Assembly (NCBI GenBank): GCA_032209605.1
Contig: JASFXZ010000001.1
Coordinates: forward strand, 30,136,619 to 30,200,618
Direction of reading: 5' to 3'
DNA: 64,000 bases
DNA from: Mactromeris polynyma
Lineage: Eukaryota > Mollusca > Bivalvia > Venerida > Mactridae
Shown: piece by piece, positions 12,159 through 24,799 of the stretch
Layout: each line of letters opens with the position of its first letter
How positions within the stretch are numbered: the stretch's first letter is position 1
Program-made: the position numbers and the translations under genes
Notes under the pieces: model-generated
What the model was told of the DNA's origin: nothing
Database searches by the model: none
Seen by the model: the letters and a program-made list of their open reading frames with translations, nothing else

Positions 12159-14215
12159 AGAAATTGATTAGAATGAAATGAATAGTATACAGTTTAATCA
12201 GTTATCTGAGAGTATGTTCAGTCACATAAGCACAGGCAAAATAATATATGTACAAACTTAAAATTATGTACAAGCAAAAATAGTGATAAAAGAAATCTAA
12301 ACAAGAAATATCTTTAAAAAAGATGGTCGGCGCAACTTGAAGTTTGCAAATTTTGTGCAATCTGAAGGTTAAAATTTGTTGTACAACGTAAAAAATGCCT
12401 ACATTATGCCTACATTACGCTATACTTCAGAAACGCCGAGACCTGTAAGGGGATATCACTGCGTATGAGACTGCATCAATCGTAACTACTCGGCGGTATT
12501 CGGCAGAGCCAATAATGCCGCGGTGTTCTGAATGAGACTGCATGATAAATAACTCCGTAGTGTGATTAGTCATAGACACAGTATAGTCTGTTTCAATAAA
12601 GTTCAACATTACTTATTGCATAAAACAATACAAATGTTCGCGAATGGTACATAAAACCAATAAAGTCTGCTTAATTCCAACACCGGACAATTCACCGCGG
12701 TGATGAATAACAACTCTACTTCCTGGATACATCTTGAAATTCACTATACAAAATGTTAACCAATCTGCTTCAAGGTTACACATATTTTTTAATTGAAGAG
12801 AAATTGCGCGAAATTGCCTTGGTGGTTAACGTAAGATTCGATTGGTTCACAAAACACTGAATATGCAATTAGCAAAACCATGTTAGTACGGCTGCGCCGA
12901 AAAAAGGCATAAATTATATTTGTACCACAGACAGCAAGCTTAAAACTAAAAATCACCAGCACCTGCAAAATATATATACCATACAGCCGACATCGAACAC
13001 TTGAATGATGTACCTGATCAGCCTCGAAAATAACTTAAAATTATCAAGTTGGCTATTAGACATGTGCAAGGCTGTGCCACACACTGGCTGCTTCTTACCT
13101 GACACAATTGCTGCATCTTACCTGAAGGATTTCTTTTCTTACCATAATTGCTGCCGGTATTTCAAGAGTTTTACTGTATCTAAAAGAATAATTCCAATTT
13201 CTATATTGTGTAAGGCTATGTATATTATGGTAGAGATATTTGAGTTAAACTTTTAAACAGTTCCGGACTATGCATATTATGCTACTAAGATGGTCATTAG
13301 GTATATGTGCCTTTTCAAGTAATTGATCATATGAGGAAGTAAAGTCTATGCTATAGCTCTGTTTCTAATTTCCCAGCATTGGTTTGGTTGTAGAAATACA
13401 AGACTAGAGGGCAAATCAATGACATATCAAAATAAAAAATAGCGAATTCTAAAACGAAACATTAATTGTTCTAGCTTCTTTATTGTGGACTGCACCAAGA
13501 TGATTCTGTTCTTCACCAATCTTTACAAAATTAGTCGATATTCAAATAAAGTACACAATGTGGACAATTGTGCAAATGAAACAAAACGGTATAATGTCCA
13601 ACAAAACGCATACGCTAGATACGTTGTCAAATTTAAAATATAAAATCAGTTTTAACAAAATGGTATAGAAATGTTACAGAACAGGAAGTTATGTACATAC
13701 ATTGTATGTACTTGTGACACTTTAAATTGCCGTGTGGAAATCGATAACGCTTGAAAAGTCAGTTCAATGCACAATTTGCTCTTTAAATCGAATTCTTGGC
13801 ATGAATATCACTTTCTACAATGCTAACATAATGCTCATTTTAATTATTATTGCTTTATATGAGATATTGTAACAATGAGTACATACTATTCTTATTGAAA
13901 TATTGAAACGAACTAAAAACATACTCCGAATATTATAACGCATTTAAGTGGTTAACATTTGTTGGTAGATACAAATACCAAACCGCGGTACTAGTTTTCA
14001 AAACGATTACTAACATGGCTGCAAGTTACCTGTCTAAATAGTTGATCATTTCAATAAAAGTTGAGGAGTATATTTTTTTATCGAATTTATGTTAAACATC
14101 TTATTATATACAAAGTGTGACAACAAAATTATTTAAAAGGTTCGATTTCGTTACTGCATCAATGGAACAACGTAGCCGCCAAAATAACCAGTGCCAAAAT
14201 CCCCATGCAGGTTTT

Positions 14216-14410
14216 GATTCATTTCTAAGGAACACTTCACCAATTCTGGAAGGATTTGCATTTATTTTGTCGTTGGAAAGATGAATTATTCATGCGTAGA
14301 ATGTGGTGCATATCTTGGAAATATTTTGATGTTTGAAGCACGATTTCGGCCGCAGAAGGGTCAGGTGTGCCAAGCATAATTACACTCCTTGTAGTATGTA
14401 TACATGTTCT
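14216..14410 (-). repeat. Dispersed repeat R1, inverted partial copy abutting the minisatellite
   Basis: The inverse of this stretch matches 20780-20960: shared CACATTCTACGCATGAATA-like, GGCCGCAGAAGGGTCAGG and ACTCCTTGTA words. It ends directly before the minisatellite block at 14418, so the repeat and the array may belong to one compound element. Confidence 0.65.
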
Positions 14411-14417
14411 AAAGCAG

Positions 14418-15952
14418 ACGAACGTTGAATTTTGAATAAGTTAATGGGACGGAAGTTGAATGTTGCATAAGTAAATGGGACGCAAGTTGAATGTTGCATA
14501 GCAAATTGGACGCAAAGTCGAATGATGAATACATAATTGGGACAAAATTTGAATAAGTAAATAGGACGAAAGTTGAATAAGTAAATGGGTCGAAAGTTGA
14601 ATAGTAAATGGGACGAAAGTTGAATGTTGAAAAAGTAAATGGGACGAAAGTTGAATGTTGAATAAGTAAATAGGACGAAAGTTGAATGTTAAATAAGTAA
14701 ATAGGACGAAAGTTGAATGTTAAATAAGTAAATAGGACGAAAGTTGAATAAGTAAATGGGTCGAAAGTTGAATAGTAAATGGGACGAAAGTTGAATGTTG
14801 AAAAAGTAAATGGGACGAAAGTTGAATGTTGAATAAGTAAATAGGACGAAAGTTGAATGTTAAATAAGTAAATGGGACGAAAGTTGAATGTTGAATAAGT
14901 AAATAGGACGAAAGTTGAATGTTAAATAAGTAAATAGGACGAAAGTTGAATGTTGAATAAGTAAATAGGACGAACGTTGAAGAAGTAAATAGGACGAACG
15001 TTGAATGTTGAATAAGTAAATGGGACGACAGTTGAATGTTGAATAAGTAAATGGGACGACAGTTGAATGTTGAATAAGTAAGTAGGACGAAACTTGAATA
15101 AGTAAATAGGACGAACGTTGAATAAGTAAATAGGACGAACGTTGAATAAGTAAATAGTACGAAAGTTGAATGTTGAATAAGTAAATAGGACGAAACTTGA
15201 ATGAGTAAATAGGACGAACGTTGAATAAGTAAATAGGACGAACGTTGAATAAGTAAATAGGACGAAACTTGAATGAGTAAATAGGACGAACGTTGAATAA
15301 GTAAATAGTACGAAAGTTGAATGTTGAATAAGTAAATAGGACGAAACTTGAATGAGTAAATAGGACGAACGTTGAATAAGTAAATAGGACGAAAGTTGAA
15401 TAAGTAAATGGGACGAAAGTTGAATAAGTAAATGGGACGAAAGTTGAATGTTGAATAAGTAAATAGGACGAAACTTGAATGAGTAAATAGGACGAACGTT
15501 GAATAAGTAAATAGGACGAAAGTTGAATAAGTAAATGGGACGAAAGTTGAATGTTGAATAAGTAAATAGGACGAAACTTGAATGAGTAAATGGGACGAAC
15601 GTTGAATAAGTAAATAGGACGAAAGTTGAATGTTGAATAAGTAAATAGGACGAAAGTTGAATGTTGAATAAGTAAATAGGACGAAACTTGAATGAGTAAA
15701 TAGGACGAACGTTGAATAAGTAAATAGGACGAAAGTTTATTAAGTAAATGGGACGAAAGTTGAATGTTGAATAAGTAAATAGGACGTAACTTGAATGAAT
15801 AAATGGGACGACGATTGAATGTTGAACAAGTAAGTTGGACGATAGTTTGATATTGAAGAAGTACATGGGACGGAAGTTGAATGTTACACAAGTAATTGGA
15901 CGCAAAGTCGAATGATGAATACGTAAATAGGACGAAATCTGAATAAGTAAAT
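14418..15952 (+). repeat. Minisatellite block A, 24/31-bp composite units
   Basis: Units of GTAAATAGGACGAAAGTTGA followed by ATAA (24 bp) or by a further GTTGAAT-type 7-mer (31 bp). The 7-bp step is an internal duplication of GTTGAAT. Variants are GGACGAA(A/C), AATGGG versus AATAGG, and longer degenerate units at both edges. Few stops arise on the minus strand, which produces long artificial repetitive ORFs. Confidence 0.95.
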
Positions 15953-15954
15953 AG

Positions 15955-17346
15955 ACATGTGTGAGCTATCACATTTCCCTATACCGATTCCAACGTTTGC
16001 TAAATTGCAGGGATCATCTCAAAATACTATTTATTTTAAGATAAAACAGGTAACTGAAAAAGCAATATAATGTTGAGCTTTTTACGCCTACAAACAAGTG
16101 CTACACAAATGTAAACAACATTCGCTACAACGTGTCCAGGTTGTCGGCACAGCGTACTGAAAACCTGAAACATTGAATAGTATGTGTTTTTCCTTCAATC
16201 TGAAGCTTTTGCACGAGAATTTCGTGCCTCAGCCAAGCCTTCAAGGTTAAAAAGGAATACATTTTGTGCATTCATTTTCTTTAAGCATATTGGCAAATGT
16301 TACAAAGATTATATTTCTCATGAAATAATATTATATATGTTAAACTTCATGCGTATATGTGCATTTATTTAAACAAAGGCAATATAATTGCTACTTATAA
16401 ACCCAATTCGATAAGGCTTTCATTATTGATGTATCCACTATATTAGGTATAGAGTGGGAAGGTTGTTTAAATCATATTTTCAATTATGCACGGATGAATA
16501 TGTTGTATACAACACCAATATAGTAGATATTTAGGTAAACACGATAATGAAAGAAATAGCGAAAGGCGAGTAATACCCACATTCATTTTATATCCTACTT
16601 TGCATTAACTCAACACGTTACATTGTAAACACGTCTAATCGGCAACCTGTCTTGCGTTCGGTTCAGGCTTACACTCGCTCGAGTTACGAAACTGTGCACG
16701 CGTTTTGGTACTGAACGCACGGTTTACCAAATAGTGTGCGCCTACTGTGCGCCAAATTGCTCGCGCAACTCCGAGGTAGCACACAAATGTGAGAGCCGAA
16801 CACTGCGTTCAGTTACGGCTTACTGTCGCTCACGTTTTGTTTTGTATCCCTGGCAAACCGTATCACATTGTATGCACACGGGGAAACAAATTGCAAAATA
16901 AACGCAGGGCTGGTTCCCTGTCTTTACTGCCTTTGAGGCAGAGCACCAGAATATAAACGAGGCGATCAATACACTTGTTAGCGACGCGAACAGTGAGTGG
17001 CTTCCCTTTGCCGTAACTGAACGCAAGGCTGATGATTGTATATTGATAGTCAATGCGTGTTTATTTTAGTCCGTGTAGTTTGAACGATATACTCGAGCAA
17101 AGTATTGAGGTAAACTTGTTCAATACGAGGAATACTTATATTCTATTTAAAGAGTTGTAGTTGGATTCCTTTATGCCATTCCCCGAGGAATGTGTACTCC
17201 TTGGCAACAAAATATATTTCCAAACCAAGATCCAATCCTGACCCCATATACAAGTGCTCAACCCGCAAGAAAGGTCGGAGGGACAAGAACAAATTGCAAA
17301 ATTACCATAGAAATCGGTATAGGGAAATGTGATAGCTCACACATGC
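15955..17346. mobile_element. 1.39-kb segment with perfect 34-bp terminal inverted repeats
   Basis: Positions 15956-15989 and 17312-17345 are exact reverse complements (34/34, starting CATGTGTGAGCTATC). The segment lies between two same-family, same-orientation minisatellite blocks, with AATAG on both outer edges, a possible 5-bp target duplication. Internally there is a GC-richer stretch at 16620-17045 with its own weaker inverted repeat (CGTTCAGTTACGGC against GCCGTAACTGAACG). There is no recognisable transposase. Confidence 0.55.
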
Positions 17347-17925
17347 CTAATAGGACGAAAGTTGAAGTAAAAGGGACGAAAGTTGAACGTTGAATAAGTA
17401 AATGGGACGAAGATTGAATGTTGAATGAGTAACTCAGACGAAAGTTGAATGTTGAATGAGTAACTCGGACGAAAGTTGAATGTTGAATAAATAAATGGGA
17501 CGAGTGTTGAATAAGTAAATGGGACGAATGTTGAACGTTGAATGAGTAACTCGGACGAAAGTTGAATGTTGAATAAATAAATGGGACGAATGTTGAATGT
17601 TGAATAAGTAAATGGGACGACGATTGAATGTTGAATGAGTAACTCGGATGAAAGTTGAATGTTGAATAAATAAATGGGACGAATGTTGAATGTTGAATAA
17701 GTAAATGGGACGACGATTGAATGTTGAATGAGTAACTCGGACGAAAGTTGAATGTTGAATAAATAAATGGGACGAATGTTGAACGTTGAATGAGTAACTC
17801 GGACGAAAGTTGAATGTTGAATAAATAAATGGGACGAATGTTGAACGTTGAATGAGTAACTCGGACGAAAGTTGAATGTTGAATAAATAAATGGGACGAA
17901 TGTTGTATAAGTAAATGGGACGTTA
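17346..17925 (+). repeat. Minisatellite block B, related to block A
   Basis: Same GGACGAAAGTTGAATGTTGA core. Here AACTCGGACGAAAG, AAATGGGACGAATG and AAATGGGACGACGATTG units alternate in a higher-order pattern of two or three 31-bp units. Unit composition differs from block A, so the blocks have evolved separately. Confidence 0.95.
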
Positions 17926-18480
17926 TTAATGTTAAAATGTTATACATTTTACGCTTAAGCATATGAGAAGACATATTAAATAGCACATATATTTTTGCAA
18001 TGATTCATGTTTTGTTAACGAAAGAAGTGGGACATTAACACAATATACGGCTGTTAGATTGACTGCAAACTGCAAAACTTCCGGGACGATAAATATCACT
18101 ATAGATATGAAACTGCATTCCTATGTAATACTATACGCGCAGATTGTGTTACTTTTCAATCATTAAAACATCCATATTATCTTGATAATGTGAAAATTGT
18201 TGCTGGTATTATCGCACCCTTTTTAAAAATTAATATATAGGATCAGACAACTAGCTTTTTAAAAAAGAGTACATTTAACAAACTGTCGTAGCGGACATAA
18301 AACTTTCGAACACTGCACGACTTACGTGTGAAAATTGTTAAGTTGTTAAATAAAGTAGAAAATTTGATCTGTAACGCGAGTTTTGCACACGAAAATTTAA
18401 CATATGTGCTTTATCACGGCTTGTTCACACGACGCAATGTTGTCATATTTTAAAATAAGATGCATAGGTTATATGAAGCT
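17926..18480. other. Intergenic, nothing identified
   Basis: AT-rich, with no ORF or repeat structure that I can support. Confidence 0.4.
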
Positions 18481-19480
18481 CACGGGCAATTTACGGTCTG
18501 CGAAAGGGCCGAACCCCTGAGAACCGGTAGGTGATCGCGCGGCATACCCTGATGAATCGCACGATTAATCGAAGCTTTTTAGACCCGTAGTGACCCCTTA
18601 TCGCCTGTGGATTAAGGTTGAGCTTGCAAAACTTTCCGACAAGGGCTCCTACGAGTGTAGTCCATAGAGGACATGGAGACCGTGTCGCATGGCCCATATT
18701 GTCCTTGCAGTAGTCCGTAAGGATCCCTGACCGACTCGCTGGTATGTTGGGTCATCTAGGCCGCGTATGACGTCTTAATAACATAGGGCCTTAATGGTCC
18801 CCGAAGAGGTTCCGCACAGAGCTTCGAAAACAAAACGTGCACCGTACGTGCCCCGTACGTGCCCGATACGTGCCCCGCACAGGCAGTCACGATTCTTTAC
18901 AGTGGTTTTAGGCGTCCTTGTGGGTACATACGAGCCAGCGTTTTGAGTAAGACAGTCAGTCAGAATACAGTTTTACACACATCATGGCTTCATTTCAAAT
19001 TGATTATATATCATGGGACCAAAAACGGTGCACATATCAGGTTCGATCTGAAGCCTAAAGAACCCGTACCATGCACTTACGGGCCTCATCGGGCATAGAC
19101 AACACAAGGGCTCGTGCGGCCTGCACGACTGATTAGACGGGTGTTCCAAAGTCCGTACGTCATCTGCACGGTGTCCACGCGGTCCCATGGCTAAAACATC
19201 GTAAGAACACGAAGCGAACTCGTAAACCTGTTAGGCCTCGGTCGAATGAGACATGTGGGTAGTCACGGGCCCGTAGGACTTCGGAGGCCGTACGTGGCTG
19301 CGACTCATGTGAAGTTCGTACGAAATGACCCTCATACAATGGTGTGGTCACATGCACACGGGCCACAGACTTGTACGGCCCCCGAAGTCCTACGGACCCG
19401 GGACTACCCACAGGTCGCATTCGACCGAGGCCTAACAGGATTTCGAGAAGATTACTCTGTGCAATGAACCGAACCGCACG
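18480..19480. repeat. GC-rich ~1 kb island with a long inverted repeat
   Basis: Base composition changes sharply against the AT-rich flanks. The arms 19225-19294 and 19373-19443 are complementary over about 70 bases (CTGTTAGGCCTCGGTCGAAT against ATTCGACCGAGGCCTAACAG). Around 18840-18885 CGTACGTGCCC is repeated four times. No coding similarity is seen. A foldback-type element is likely. Confidence 0.55.
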
Positions 19481-20029
19481 GGGAATTATGTGAGTACGTT
19501 CGAGATACAATCACGTTATTTGATAAGATAAGAGCTAAGGAATTTCAAAATTTACGACATATAATCTATTAACATAATTATAAATAGAACTTGGATTTGT
19601 CAATATAAAATCTTAGGCTGTGCAAGATATCTTTAAAATATCATTTATATTTCCCTTTCAGTAGACATAATACAATGCTGGGCTATAATAAACATGCACA
19701 GCACGTATATAATATATTAGTTTAATCATGTTTTATTGTATTTATACATACAACTATCATATTTGCACAAACATACAAATAATTTAAAATTAGGGACCGT
19801 GACATCGTCCCTGAATACAGTATAACATGATTCCTAACCACGAAGAAATCGCAAAAATCAAATTGTAGAAATGTATTTTATCGAATGGGTTTATGTCTTG
19901 GTTTATATTTCGCTAAATACAAGTTATCCAATAAGAGTACTGAGTAAATAGAAGATATCTAGAGTAGTTTGTTTTGTTTTGTATTTGCGTTTATTTATCG
20001 TCGCCACCGGTTTCCCATATGGGCGACGC

Positions 20030-20252
20030 CTCCAGAAGAATGTTAGTCATATTAGATTTTTGGAGGATAGTGCATGATACAGAAGATGCCCCAGTTCCAG
20101 AAGCACCCCTGGTTCTTTTACGTGCTCGATGTAAAGCATCATACACGGGACCTCGGTTTTTAAAGTCTCTTCCGAAAGACTGTTTGTACGGTCAGTGATG
20201 GAGCGGGGAATCGAACCAGCGTTTTACCACTGGACCACGGATCCGCTACTCT
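20030..20252 (-). mobile_element. tRNA-derived SINE, minus strand, head with shortened tRNA region
   Basis: The minus strand reads TGGTCCAGTGG (A box), then only 9 bases later GGTTCGATTCC (B box), so the anticodon arm is missing. The body contains CACGTAAAAGAACC, a word common in invertebrate SINEs. Confidence 0.6.
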
Positions 20253-20779
20253 AGAGTAGTCTACCTTATCCTCTTCTATATACACTCACCCGGTGTTAAG
20301 TGCAGCCATGCGGAACGAATGATCGAATTTCGGTATTTTTGATAATTAATGGAATCTAATAACGGCGTTATTTATGTAAGTTTGTAAATTTTAAAAGACC
20401 GAAAGTAGAACCGGAAGTGTCCACGCCCTTCGTCTCGACACAAGTTAAGGGGACTCGTGTAATGCTGCAAATAGGCAGACACTCATAAACCACAGGTGTA
20501 CATAGCACGCGCTCAGTAATGTATTACATATAGCACATTTCTTTGCTTTTTAGTATACGAAATTGAACTTTTTTTAATTTTTAGTTATTTTTTCTGTAAA
20601 ATGTTAAACACATTTATTTGCTTGACCTTATTCAAGCACTTCTTTTTGTTATCTGTGTGATTTCATTGTGTTTATTTTCTACTACAATAACCATAAATTT
20701 CCAACCTTTCGTTCGTCTTTTCGAAATTAAGTAAATCCAAAGTGATGCGTTAGAACTTTGGGTGAGTCAGAGTGCATGT

Positions 20780-21188
20780 ATATATATATTACAAGGAGTC
20801 TAACGCTTGTCACACCTGACCCCTTTCTCCGCGGCCAAATTCACGCTCAAAGCATCAACTATGTCCGAAATACGCACCACATTCTATGCATGAATACTTT
20901 ATCTTTCAATTGACATTCTTTATGCAAATCCGTCAAGAATTCAGGAAGTTCTCCTTAAAAATGCATCCAAATGGGCGCTGGACAAAAACAGAAAAAATCG
21001 AAATATATAAACAAAACAACAAAAAATCAAACCTTTAAAGTAGCCAATGAATTAGTATATTTCTAACACATATCTCCAGTATTACTTCTTCTGCGTTAAA
21101 GACAATGTCAATGTGTCATTCATGAACGAATATTCATGTCTCTAGTGGTTTTAAAAATCAAATGAGGAAGTTTTAAAAATGATTGAAG
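20780..21188 (+). repeat. Dispersed repeat R1, copy 2
   Basis: From 20862 it is a direct copy of 3020-3345. The upstream part (20780-20960), containing CGCGGCCAAATTCACGCTC, matches the inverse of 14216-14410. Confidence 0.8.
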
Positions 21189-23300
21189 TGTAAATGTTAT
21201 TACGTAGTATCTGCTCACGCATACACCTCTGAATAGATATACTCCGGATATACATGTATATAAATACGGGTATTTCCCTCTAATCGTGCGCAGTACAAAC
21301 ACTAGCATTTAACGTCTGAATACACTTCAGTAGATCTCAAATTACATGTTGTTTGCAACACTGGTAAAAACCTAATTTTAGCAAATGCATGAAGAAATTA
21401 AAAGCAGAGAGATTAAATCCCACAGTAGCAATATTAACATCGACATTTATCTATTAGATGCATTTGACGTATTTTATCCTGACACTTTATTGTATAAAAG
21501 TGTGTACATCAAAATGGAGCGTATTTATTTTGGTTGAGTATAGACAAGCTGATATGTGTTCTAGATAATTGCACCGTGTTGTATTTTCGTAATCATTTTA
21601 TTTAAGACAACACACAATGGCACAAAGAGGGTCACATGGGGATGCAAGGTCTTCAACACAAGCAAGCTCCTTATTTTATCCATTCAAACCGCAAAAGTAG
21701 CAATACATGTATATAATTGTATATATAGATATGAAAAACATTTTACACCTATTGATTGTTAGTTATCACTAATTTCTGTTTCGTTTTTGAAAAAGAACAA
21801 TATCAAAGACTGAAAGACAATATATTTTAATTAGGCGTAAAAACATGTTTGTTTCAGGTTTCCCGACCTACCCAATTTTTTTGCCCCGACCCTAGAACAG
21901 TTTTTGTGTGTTAACATTTTTTTTGGGGGGGGGGGGGGTAAAATTTCTTCTTTTTTGTATAATATTTTGTGTGAACTTCTTTAGGTTCATATTTCTGCCC
22001 AGTTATTATGCGCTTTAAGAGTATTCCAGCTATAGAGCATTATATTCACATTGATTAAACATTATTCATGTTAAAAGGGAAAGGGGATTTGTCTTTTAAC
22101 ATGTACTCATTTAAATCTATGTTCAATTTACTTCGTTTAAAAATAAATATTTTTGGGGCATGACACCTGAAACAAAACATATTTTGTTAGGCCTTACAAA
22201 CTACGTCATGCTTGATCTTATCGCGATTGCCGTAAATTGCCGAAGTCCTTCCGTGCTTTTCCGTATGAGCTATAAATATGTATCTGAGCACAATCATTGA
22301 TAAAGGCTCAACACAAAATACAAAATGTTTGACGTTTTTATCACCACTTCCGGGTACAAGAAATGAAAACATGAATTAAGTGAAAAAGTAAAAAAATAAT
22401 ATAAAACAGATATTAATCCGGTAATAGAGCACTATTGAAGTATGTAATTTGATAAGATAACTATTATTAACGTAAATCCCCTTTAGCGTATCATACCAAA
22501 TATTCCTTTTTCGCAATATCCTGGGCGGAATATACCGTCAATGGACTTTATCGTAACATATTAGTCGCTTGTATATAAAGGGAGACAACGCAAAATTAAA
22601 ACTGAAAGCGAGCAAAAGTTATCTACCTTATATTGTAATCGGTCGTCGGCTAGATAACAAGCCTATATGAATATATCCCAAGTATTAATGCGGCATGACA
22701 TTTTTTTCTCCTTTCTCAGACGGTTATATAGTAATGTTAAACTACTCAGATTGCAATTCATTTTACAAAAAGACCTTCTGTTAGTATGATATTGATATGT
22801 TTCTAAACCGAAAAAAACAGGCTTTTGTTATCAAAACGAAAGTACGGGTTATGACAGTTCAGAGTATTCTCTAGTACATATTATTTTTAAAACAAACATG
22901 GAATGAAATTCGGGTTCATTGCAAAAACCCATTTTAAACGTGTTTTCATGTCATTAATTGTCCCACTCAACAGTTCAAGTCTTGAGATCTTCAGTGACAG
23001 CGAAGTTTCTTAGAAGAGAGTCAGAAGTTGAGTGTCAGCGAAATGGTTTTTGTTTTCAATGATTTCGTATCAACCGCTTCCTTGCATTCCTGTATTGTTG
23101 ATCCGGCGATAGACAAATAAGATGACAGATAGATAAATATGTATTCACAAACATCGCACACATCCGTATCACAAAGTTCAAATGAAAATGTCAAACGTTT
23201 GACAACATATTGAGCTCATCAACTGGTAGCGGATCTGTTGAAAAAAATGTATTCATTAACCATAATAATACCGGGTGGCCAATACGGGACGTGTTTTAGT
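21189..23300. other. Intergenic, no gene seen
   Basis: AT-rich. Contains a poly-G tract after poly-T near 21920-21940. The stretch 22580-22900 is loosely similar to 33820-34020. No exon is supported. Confidence 0.4.
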
Positions 23301-23311
23301 GTTCATGTAAT

Positions 23312-23440
23312 ATAGAGGATCTTACATAAGTGCTTATTTGATATTGAGTTTTATGAAACGAGTCGACTGAATATGACGCGAGGCTCTGCGAGTTTCATAA
23401 AAACAATATAAAATAAGCACGAATGTAAGATTCTATTTAT
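23312..23440. mobile_element. Foldback MITE (~130 bp)
   Basis: The left arm (ATCTTACATAAGTGCTTATT...) and right arm (inverse of ATCTTACATTCGTGCTTATT...) are complementary over about 45 bases around a short GC-rich loop. Confidence 0.6.
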
Positions 23441-23881
23441 CACATAACACCATAAATAGATTGTTTTCAATCTTTAAATATACTTTGAATAGTGCTGTGA
23501 TTCGGCTATTTATGTAACTAGTTACATATGATATTTATGTCTCTGTTTTATGCCACTCCTTAAAAGTTTCATATGTTAACGGCGTCTTTGTTTTAATGTG
23601 CGCATTGAAATGGCCTGAGGTCCATATATACCACACAATTCATCAAATATCTGCTTTGAATCTATATCAAGCCTAATGCGGCATTTAATATAGCTACGTC
23701 CATTTTACAATGTGAAAAGTAAATTGGTCAGTGTATATGACTGCATGTATTTCAATTTGAAAAGCAATTTGCACGAAATAAACGGATATCGTTAGCTATT
23801 GGACACACCATTCAATTGCAATGCAGCGTTTAAAAATACCTGGGATAAAACTACGGAAGCCCATTAGTGACAGAACTTGTT

Positions 23882-23928
23882 GCGTGACCCTCGTAGAAGG
23901 TTATCGAATAAACGAGATCCGACTGTAC
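23882..23928 (+). mobile_element. MITE family P1, truncated copy (right end only)
   Basis: GTTATCGAATAAACGAGATC followed by CGACTGTAC matches the right end of the P1 family. The rest of the element is absent. Confidence 0.55.
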
Positions 23929-24066
23929 ATAAATTATATAGACTGCGAATAGAAAAAGCGAATTTGATTTTTAGTACCCATCTATACCTCCAAGGGTGAC
24001 CAATGGAAACGTATCGAGTTAGTTTTGAATGACTTATATTTTTCGGCGCTGCCGTACACATACCTA

Positions 24067-24795
24067 AGTCACAATTAAAGCGGTGGCTGGGCGGCGTGTG
24101 CGATTTCTAGGCATCGGTCGGCGTGTAGAAGTCGGCGAAAAATCGCGCGGCAGTCACATTTAAAAGTGCCCCGCACGCTGCCATAACGGGAACCGGGGGG
24201 TCGCCGGCCGTCGATCTGCCGACCTTCCTGAAAATGGGGTCGAATTATTGGCCCGTTTATCGGCTGGTGTCCGAAAGGTACTCTCTTCCGATGTCCTGAC
24301 TATGTCCCTGCGATACCCCTGTGGTATCCGGCCGGGTGCCGGCCAATTCTTACATGCCGTACGGCGACCGGGCGGCGACTGTAGTGTGCCTGTCGAGTGG
24401 CCAGCGATGAACGGCCGCGATCCGGCGACCGTTTGTCAATTTTGGGGGTGAGGTATATATAGAAGCGCTCCTTTGACCTTCTTCATTCACTTCGACCTTT
24501 CTCTAGGAGTTCTCTACGAGACGAAACAACAAGACACACATGCTGTTGATACCTCCACAGTGGATAATATGATGGATGATGCGATGAGCCGCCATTTATA
24601 CCCTGCGAGTCCCAACGGGTTGTCGGCCAGACGCCGGCCGGGCCCCGCAACAGGTTTTAAGTCCGGGTTAAAATTAAGTAACTCGATGCCCGCCGGATTC
24701 CCAAAAATTACCCGGCCGCCGCAGAGTCCCCGGTCGAAAATGCCTAGAATTCCGTCGCAAACTACTTGCAAACCCATCGAAAGCTAATTGTGACT
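24067..24795. mobile_element. GC-rich element with long imperfect inverted ends (~729 bp)
   Basis: Ends are AGTCACAATTA (24067-24077) and TAATTGTGACT (24785-24795). Imperfect complementarity continues inward, for example TTCTAGGCATCGGTCGG against the inverse of CCGGTCGAAAATGCCTAGAA. Rich in CCGGCCG words, with no recognisable protein. Confidence 0.6.
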
Positions 24796-24799
24796 GGGG

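Larger units (their letters stand above)
10479..14215. other. Upstream of the SRCR-EGF gene; no exon established
   Basis: The missing 5' exons may lie here or beyond. I saw no signal-peptide exon. A MITE is at 11832-12008 and an AATC-type simple repeat at 12114-12158. The rest is AT-rich and unassigned. Confidence 0.4.

Noticed and set aside
12427..12609. Small minus-strand ORF as first exon of the receptor gene
   Set aside because: No signal peptide and no supported junction to 10478; repeated GAATGAGACTGCAT words suggest repeat sequence.
14860..15972. Two long minus-strand ORFs (370 and 327 codons) with TYSTFNFRPIYLFN repeats
   Set aside because: They are produced by the 24/31-bp minisatellite, which has few minus-strand stops; no start context, splice signal or domain.
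17258..17986. 242-codon minus-strand ORF
   Set aside because: Translation of minisatellite block B, same reason.
19160..19510. 116-codon ORF in the GC-rich island
   Set aside because: Lies across the inverted repeat; overlapping ORFs on both strands mirror each other and reflect low stop density in GC-rich DNA.
24473..24787. 104-codon ORF in the GC-rich TIR element
   Set aside because: No recognisable domain; overlapping opposite-strand ORF; explained by composition.
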